Shown piece by piece: positions 59,071-64,000 of a DNA stretch of 64,000 bases (position 1 is its first letter; every line of letters starts with the position of its first letter). Source of the DNA: Gonapodya prolifera JEL478 (Eukaryota; Monoblepharomycota; Monoblepharidomycetes; Monoblepharidales; Gonapodyaceae). Position numbers and translations under genes: made by a program. The notes beneath the pieces were generated by a model. It had not been told where the DNA came from. It did not search any database and saw only the letters and a list, made by a program, of their open reading frames with translations. Where the stretch lies: contig KQ965772.1 in assembly GCA_001574975.1 (NCBI GenBank), positions 187,918-251,917 of the forward strand, read 5' to 3'.

Positions 59071-60265
59071 TCAACGCCCTAAGTACTCTCCTCCTTCAAT
59101 TCTACCGCCCCACAAAGGAACGCTCCGGTCAGTATTATCGTGCTTCAGATGAACTTCAAATAGTGACTCACCCGCCAATGCCTTCCGGATGCTCGCGGCC
59201 GTCTTCTCGAGGTCTTCTTTGGACATGGTTTTCGTGGGCCATTGGATGCCTGTGGGTAATGATGGCGGTGGGCGATGGGGGTCGGGGAAAGACTCGTAAA
59301 TTTGGGGTTGTGAAGGGGAGCATGAAGGAAGAATGAGGGAAGAGACACGCACCTAGCCCAGACCCGTCAGCCTGTTTAGGAATGATGTGGAAGCTGTCGT
59401 TAAAAGGTGTCAGGGCGAGGAACGTCAAGGTTTGACGAGCGAATGACCTTGTCGGACGGAATGGATTACTCACTGGACCTTTCAAGTGTCCCACAGACGA
59501 GGAAGTCGACATAGAGCGCCAATCACTCGTCAGTACCAGCTGGGGTCTCGGTTTCCGCCGTCTCTTGCGAACTTACATGGTCCTATGAAAAACATCACAA
59601 ACAACAGCTTCACGTCAGCACCACTTCAACCCAGCACCCGTCCACATCCCCCACATTAACTCACCACAAATTGATGCGCCGGCCGTCCGTTATTCTGGAG
59701 CAGGTTGTAATTCGGCACGTTGAGCGCCAACGCGACCTTCTTGGCCATGGGGAGGAGTTCGGCGAGGTCCGTGTCCGAGACTTGGCTGGCATCCACGTGG
59801 AGGGTAATGTGGGAGTGTGTGAGGGAGTGTATGTCCGTCGATTAGATGGAGGTAGATAGCGAAATCGATCGCAAACAGCAACTCACTGGAAGAACTGACT
59901 ATGCGCCTTCGGGATCACAAGGCAGTGTCCCTCACTGAGCGGTCCAATATCCAAAAACGCCAGCGTTCGTTCCGTCTGGCGTGTGCGCCGGAAACGTGGG
60001 GCGGGGGAGGGGGAGGGTTAGTCACGGCGTTTGACACCGACACGTCGCCAATCGGGGCAACCACGTACCTCGATGAGTTTATGCGACGGGAGGATGCCTT
60101 TCGGGTTCGTGCCGACGTGGGGCGGACGGTTCGCGATTGGGGAGAGTCGGATCGAGGCGAAGTTGCGTGGTGAAGGGGATGGGTAAGAGCGGCCACGGGC
60201 GGAGGAAGGAAACGGGAGAAACGCGCACCGCGAACGATTTTGCAGAAGACGCAGGAGGCGGCCAT
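59071..60265 (-). CDS. HIT-family nucleotide hydrolase (HINT/HNT1-like)
   Basis: Minus exons: 60265-60229, 60097-60069, 59975-59887, 59785-59665, 59582-59577, 59478-59474, 59393-59353, 59249-59071; all joins in phase, 168 aa. Landmarks: CVFCKIV, PSHKLIE, TLAFLDIGPLSEGHCLVIPK, LLQNNGRPAHQFV, then the HIT signature D-H-V-H-F-H-I-I-P-K. The two tiny exons supply GACCAT (Asp-His) and GTCCA (Val and two bases of His). Without them the catalytic histidine triad is absent, so they must be real if the gene works. HINT proteins hydrolyse AMP-amide conjugates in the cytosol. The last 37 codons after ..KALAG run past a possible GTGAGT donor; the true 3' end may differ. Confidence 0.85.
59474..59478 (-). 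other. 5-nt microexon (GTCCA)
   Basis: Flanked by GAAAG and GTGAGT on the minus strand. Encodes Val and the first two bases of His in the HIT motif; the next exon supplies C, then TTC CAC. Confidence 0.8.
59577..59582 (-). other. 6-nt microexon (GACCAT)
   Basis: Flanked by TTTCATAG and GTAAGT on the minus strand. Encodes Asp-His of the HIT motif. Confidence 0.8.
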
Positions 60266-60509
60266 GTGTGTGTGTGGAGGCGAGGAATCGGAATGTGGTT
60301 GGGGGCCGGGCTGTGGTCGGTAAATTAGTAATTGAGAGTAGACTATAGTAGACTAGTAATTGAATTGTTTGGACGCTTGAAGACTTTCCGCACCCACCTT
60401 CAAGCTCACGTCGCGCGTGAAGATCCACACCTTTCGCTTCCTGTGATAGCGGCAGCGGCAGCCCCAGCTGCATTCACTGGTGCACTTCAACACTCCTTAC
60501 AGCTCAATA

Positions 60510-61849
60510 ATGCCGACCGTCGCATCGCTTCCCCCGGACATCCTCACCCACATCCTCACCCTCCTCGCCACACGCAGGCCTTTTTCACAAATGTCCCGCT
60601 CGTATGTCGGTCGTTCAGGGACGTGCAGCGGGCGACCGTACAAGGTTCGTTCGCCCAAACAGCTGTGTTTGCTATCGCCACGGCGTGGATCCTGATCGAG
60701 AGCCGCTCACGAGCAGCCACGGTTGCCACAGCTTTGATCCAGGTCCGACACTCCGACGCCCGCCAACCCGAAATCACGGTCAGGGAGCTGCGCGGCGCAG
60801 TCGCCGGTACACTGGCTGCACAGTCAACTGCTGTCGACGACGTCAAGAGTCGAGCCCAAGCCATGTACTCTTTCCGCAGCAAAGTTTTGGACCTGCTGCG
60901 TGATGGCAGGAGTCGTGATCCGTGGAGCCGCTACACCTTCTCGTTCCGGCTGACTTTGTTATGGTCCGACATTGGAGACCTGCGTCCCCCCGCCACGGCC
61001 AATGCCATTGCGGTAGCACTCATAGCTGTAGTGCCGTTCGGGATGGTGCGTGTGAGAGTGCTCGGTGTGTCTGTGCGCATTCGGGAAGAAATCGTGTGGG
61101 ATTGGCACAGGAGATGCAGCCGCATATGCCGGATTTTTGTTCCCGGACAGCTTTTGGCGAATGGTGACTTGATATCGCCGTTGCTGCTTGAGGTGGGGTT
61201 CTCCTTATTTGGATGTGGATTTGACCCTGTCGAGACTGCCATACTTACATTTCCCTTCTGCAGAAAGAAACCCTCCAACCCATACGCACAACACACGTCC
61301 GCGTCTGCAACGTGCCCCTATCAGCACTGTATCTCTTCCCGTGCACACGGCATTTCTTGACATTCAGAACCCGTTGACTCCCCCACGTTCTTTGCTCCGA
61401 TGGTGGAAAGGTCGTGCACGAGCATTTGGAGACGTTGGATCTAGGACCTCTTATGTACCTGGCTCTCGATGCTGTACTTAACTTGACGAGGGCAGTTGAA
61501 GACGGAGGATTCCCCCAGCTCTGCCTCATTATGTAAAGTACTTCATACGTATACACCAAAGGAACTGCTCCACAAGAGCCACATCGACATTTCTGAGGAC
61601 GAACTCTGTAACGTCCTGCTGGTCCATCTTGAGCAGCTCCACGTGTTGTTCCCACATGTGAAGGTCTTGGTGCGGTTGCACAATTGTCGGCCAGAGGAAT
61701 TCGCGGAAGTTGAAGCGGATCTTACAAGGAAAGGAGTTGCACAGGGTCTGTTGAAGACTTTGGATCTGACGAATGACGTGTGGGACTTTCAAGTTTCGAT
61801 GCGGTGCGGCGTTGGCGTGGGATTTTGCGTATCGGGATGGATCCGCTAA
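60510..61849 (+). CDS. F-box-like protein, frame break near the F-box
   Basis: ATG 60510 starts SLPPDILTHILTLLA, the first half of an F-box. The second half, AFFTNVPLVCRSFRDVQRA, lies one frame over from about 60570. No intron fits such a short distance, so this is either a sequencing error or an inactivating frameshift. The frame then stays open to about 61190. Further coding-like blocks (LYLFPCTRHFLTFRT near 61330; SHIDISEDELCNVLLVHLEQ to DLTNDVWDFQ, about 61555-61790) suggest at least two more exons with an LRR-like feel. F-box proteins recruit substrates to SCF ubiquitin ligases. It is divergent from the HIT gene across 244 bp. Boundaries after 61190 are tentative. Confidence 0.5.
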
Positions 61850-64000
61850 TCGATGGATCGTCATGACGTGCGCGGTGAACGAAAATAGGGGAGCCACTTG
61901 GTATGCGTTTGTCCTAACGTGGGTTGTTGGTGTATTTTATTCAGGTGGCAGGTCGGGTGTTTGTGATCATGGAGGGGAACTTTTGTGGTCATCTGCCAGC
62001 AGTTCCCCACCACTTTTATGCAGAAGTTGTGTGCACGTTTTTGATGCGTGTGTGTGTGTGTGTGTGCGTGAAGGAATCAAGAGTGACGGGGACTGGGTGG
62101 TCCATCTGTATGCTCATCTGGTGCTGAATTGGCCGAAACGCACAGGCTTATATATGCACTGGGATCGTTCACTCCAATAACGTTATGAAAAGCATATATT
62201 TCTTGAAACAAAAAAACTAATGGAACAGGTAGAAAGGCACAACCAGCTGGCCCTCGCCAAAACAAGTCTCTAGTGGTACAACACCAACGAAAAGAAAATG
62301 GCAAGACCAACTCATACGTCTGGTGCGAGCATGCGCACCAAAACTGTTGGAGAAAAGGTGATGGGAATGTAGTACTGCCAGGGTGGCTGGATCCATGGGG
62401 GACCTTGTCGTTATCGGAATACCAGTGAAGGTGTCAACCACGAGTCGCCTCGGCAGTGGCCCTTCCCAGCATCCACTTCTAGAAGAGAACCTGCACGTGC
62501 ATGGGCGACAACTTGGTCTGTCACAGAGTCTCCCGGCACAGGTGCATGAAGTTCGATAGGAGGGTGGTCTGAAACGCCACCACCCGGACCGTGGGTGAAT
62601 GTCATCCTGCAACATCCGAGGTCGGCCCAGTCAGAACACGTGCACCAAGGGGTTTCTCTCGGTCCTCTACGCCGCCCCCACGGTGGCAACGTACCTTGGT
62701 GCAACCCTCTCGAGAATCCCTCGCCAGGCCTTTTCGGAAATAAACCTTGTACCGACCCGCAGTCCACGTCGAAGAGGCGTCTGAGACACCGTAAAGCGCA
62801 GGTTGCGATTGAGAGGCGTCCTGAGACCAGTAAGGTCAAGCGACACAGAACGGCCGACCCCGGGTTCGGTGTTGAGATGCGAAGAATTCGACACGGGAGC
62901 CACATCCGAGGAACATCGCGCTGCAGCAGGATCTACCGGCACCTCCAGAGTCGTTTCCCGCGAAATGCCTGTACTTTGGATCGTAGAAGCGGATCTCAGT
63001 CCCCCGTGTCCCGTCTCCCGAACCTCCAAACACGACTCGTCGAACGCAGCGGGACCAGACCGCGCACGTGGGCGGCTCATGGGAGGTGCAAGCTGGTCCG
63101 GGTCTGGAGCGCCCCCACCGCCGTGTGATCGAGACATGTGGTGGCAGCTGCTCAGTGGCCGCAACAGGCGATTGGGTTCACCAAAATGAGGCGCCGACCA
63201 GACAACCAGAGCGTTCTTGGTGTCGCCGCACGGTGCAGGACGCGTACCAACGGAGCTAGAACTATGGTAGTACCAGCGGGCCGGGGCCGTTTGTATCCCG
63301 GGTTTCGGGGCCTCGGGATACGGACGGTGGCGCATGTGTTAATAATGCATCACTCACAAAATGCGGCCCGGAGCTCCTCACCTTTGCAATTAATTCATCT
63401 TGATCCCATAAAGAACGTACGTGACGTCCAGCGTGTTCCTCTTGTGTATCGTGGTGTAGGGCGCTTGGAATCGCGTGTCCCTCAAAGACATTAAATCGAC
63501 ATATGGACCTTTCAATCACCACACCCTCACTATAAGGTCCAAACTCACTTAATCCGGCTCTCGGAACGCATCAGCGTGGCTCGGGAACGTCGGGGTGCAT
63601 TGTTTGTACGCACCGAAAGGATGATCCCTCCTGGTCCCGCCTGTACCACACTGTCAGGGTACATAATGCAGCTGTTCCGTGTTCCAACAAAAACTTGGAA
63701 TTCATTCCGACCCCACGGACTTTGTGCGGGACGTCCAGCTTGGTGTGGGTTGAGGTAATTGGAATCCGGTGTCTCTCATCAAGTTTCATACCAAAACGAC
63801 ACTTCCAAACACCACGCCCTCATTACAGTAACCAAACACGCTCAGTCCGTGATTCAAAACACACCAGCGGGGCTCGGACGCGTCGGGGCGCGTTGTATCC
63901 CCCCAAAACTGATAGTTGGGATTCAGGCCCAGGAGGGGCAAGGTTGAACTGCCCTGATCTCTTCGCCTTACATTAAGGTGGTAGGTCGCAGGGTTGTTGA
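61850..64000. other. Right end of window, no gene recognised
   Basis: Frames of 120-220 codons overlap on both strands around 62411-63335, but none has a recognisable domain. A short GT microsatellite lies at about 62047-62070. This could be the flank or a degraded copy of something larger beyond the window. Confidence 0.35.

Noticed and set aside
62047-62070. GT microsatellite
   Set aside because: Short and ordinary; no association with a gene seen.

Overview
The window is eukaryotic and almost certainly fungal. It has short GT-AG introns (about 40-350 nt) with GTRAGT/GTACGT donors, SR-protein splicing factors, a Sec61 gamma subunit, a TRAP-alpha/Irc22-like translocon protein, chromodomain proteins, and secreted or receptor-like proteins. 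A Cache/TM/HAMP-type sensor remnant, SH3-tailed and LRR-tailed membrane proteins, a secreted GH26 enzyme and a CpG-rich, GC-rich background fit an early-diverging (chytrid-like) fungus. That lineage call is inference. Several N gaps and long poly-C/poly-G runs mark it as a draft assembly.

Layout. 1-3.6 kb: 3' part of a large gene (plus) joining a class-3 lipase domain, a Gly/Ala-rich hydrophobic segment and a P-loop GTPase-like domain. 3.6-7.0 kb: no gene recognised. 7.0-10.3 kb: secreted GH26 beta-mannanase-like enzyme with five copies of a short Cys/Trp module. 10.8-12.2 kb (minus): arsenite methyltransferase with a CC-rich tail. 13.6-14.5 kb (minus): decayed membrane sensor. 15.0-17.1 kb: membrane RING-H2 ubiquitin ligase. 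17.3-20.2 kb: Cys-rich type I membrane protein with a cytoplasmic SH3 domain and a 6-nt exon. 20.2-24.3 kb: no clear genes, but a strongly CpG-poor island with a 297-bp tandem repeat. 24.3-26.5 kb (minus) TRAP-alpha/Irc22-like and 26.7-28.6 kb (plus) RNPS1-like form a divergent pair. 31.3-33.9 kb (minus): CLASRP/SWAP-like splicing regulator. 34.3-40 kb: two damaged MYND-finger paralogs, a secreted PI-PLC-like enzyme, and a degenerate second copy of the RNPS1 3' end with its downstream sequence. 40.2-42.7 kb: broken GDSL esterase and an intact SnoaL/NTF2-like protein. 43.0-46.2 kb: long acidic chromodomain protein. 46.9-48.4 kb: PHD plus tandem-chromodomain fragment of a CHD remodeller that ends where the ATPase should begin. 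48.65-49.1 kb: Sec61 gamma. 51.6-53.1 kb (minus): dead carboxylesterase. 53.4-56.7 kb (minus): tandem pair of LRR membrane proteins. 58-58.9 kb: decayed sterol-desaturase-like gene. 59.1-60.3 kb (minus): HIT hydrolase whose catalytic HVH is spelled by two microexons. 60.5-61.9 kb: F-box-like gene with a frame break. 61.9-64 kb: nothing recognised.

Functionally the intact genes are a mix: secretion and ER translocation (Sec61 gamma, TRAP-alpha/Irc22), RNA processing (RNPS1, CLASRP), surface sensing or adhesion (SH3-TM, LRR-TM, RING-TM), plant-polymer attack (GH26) and arsenic detoxification. Between them lies much duplicated and decaying sequence. Exon models below were built by hand; phases were checked where exon coordinates are given, and chained models sum to whole codons.
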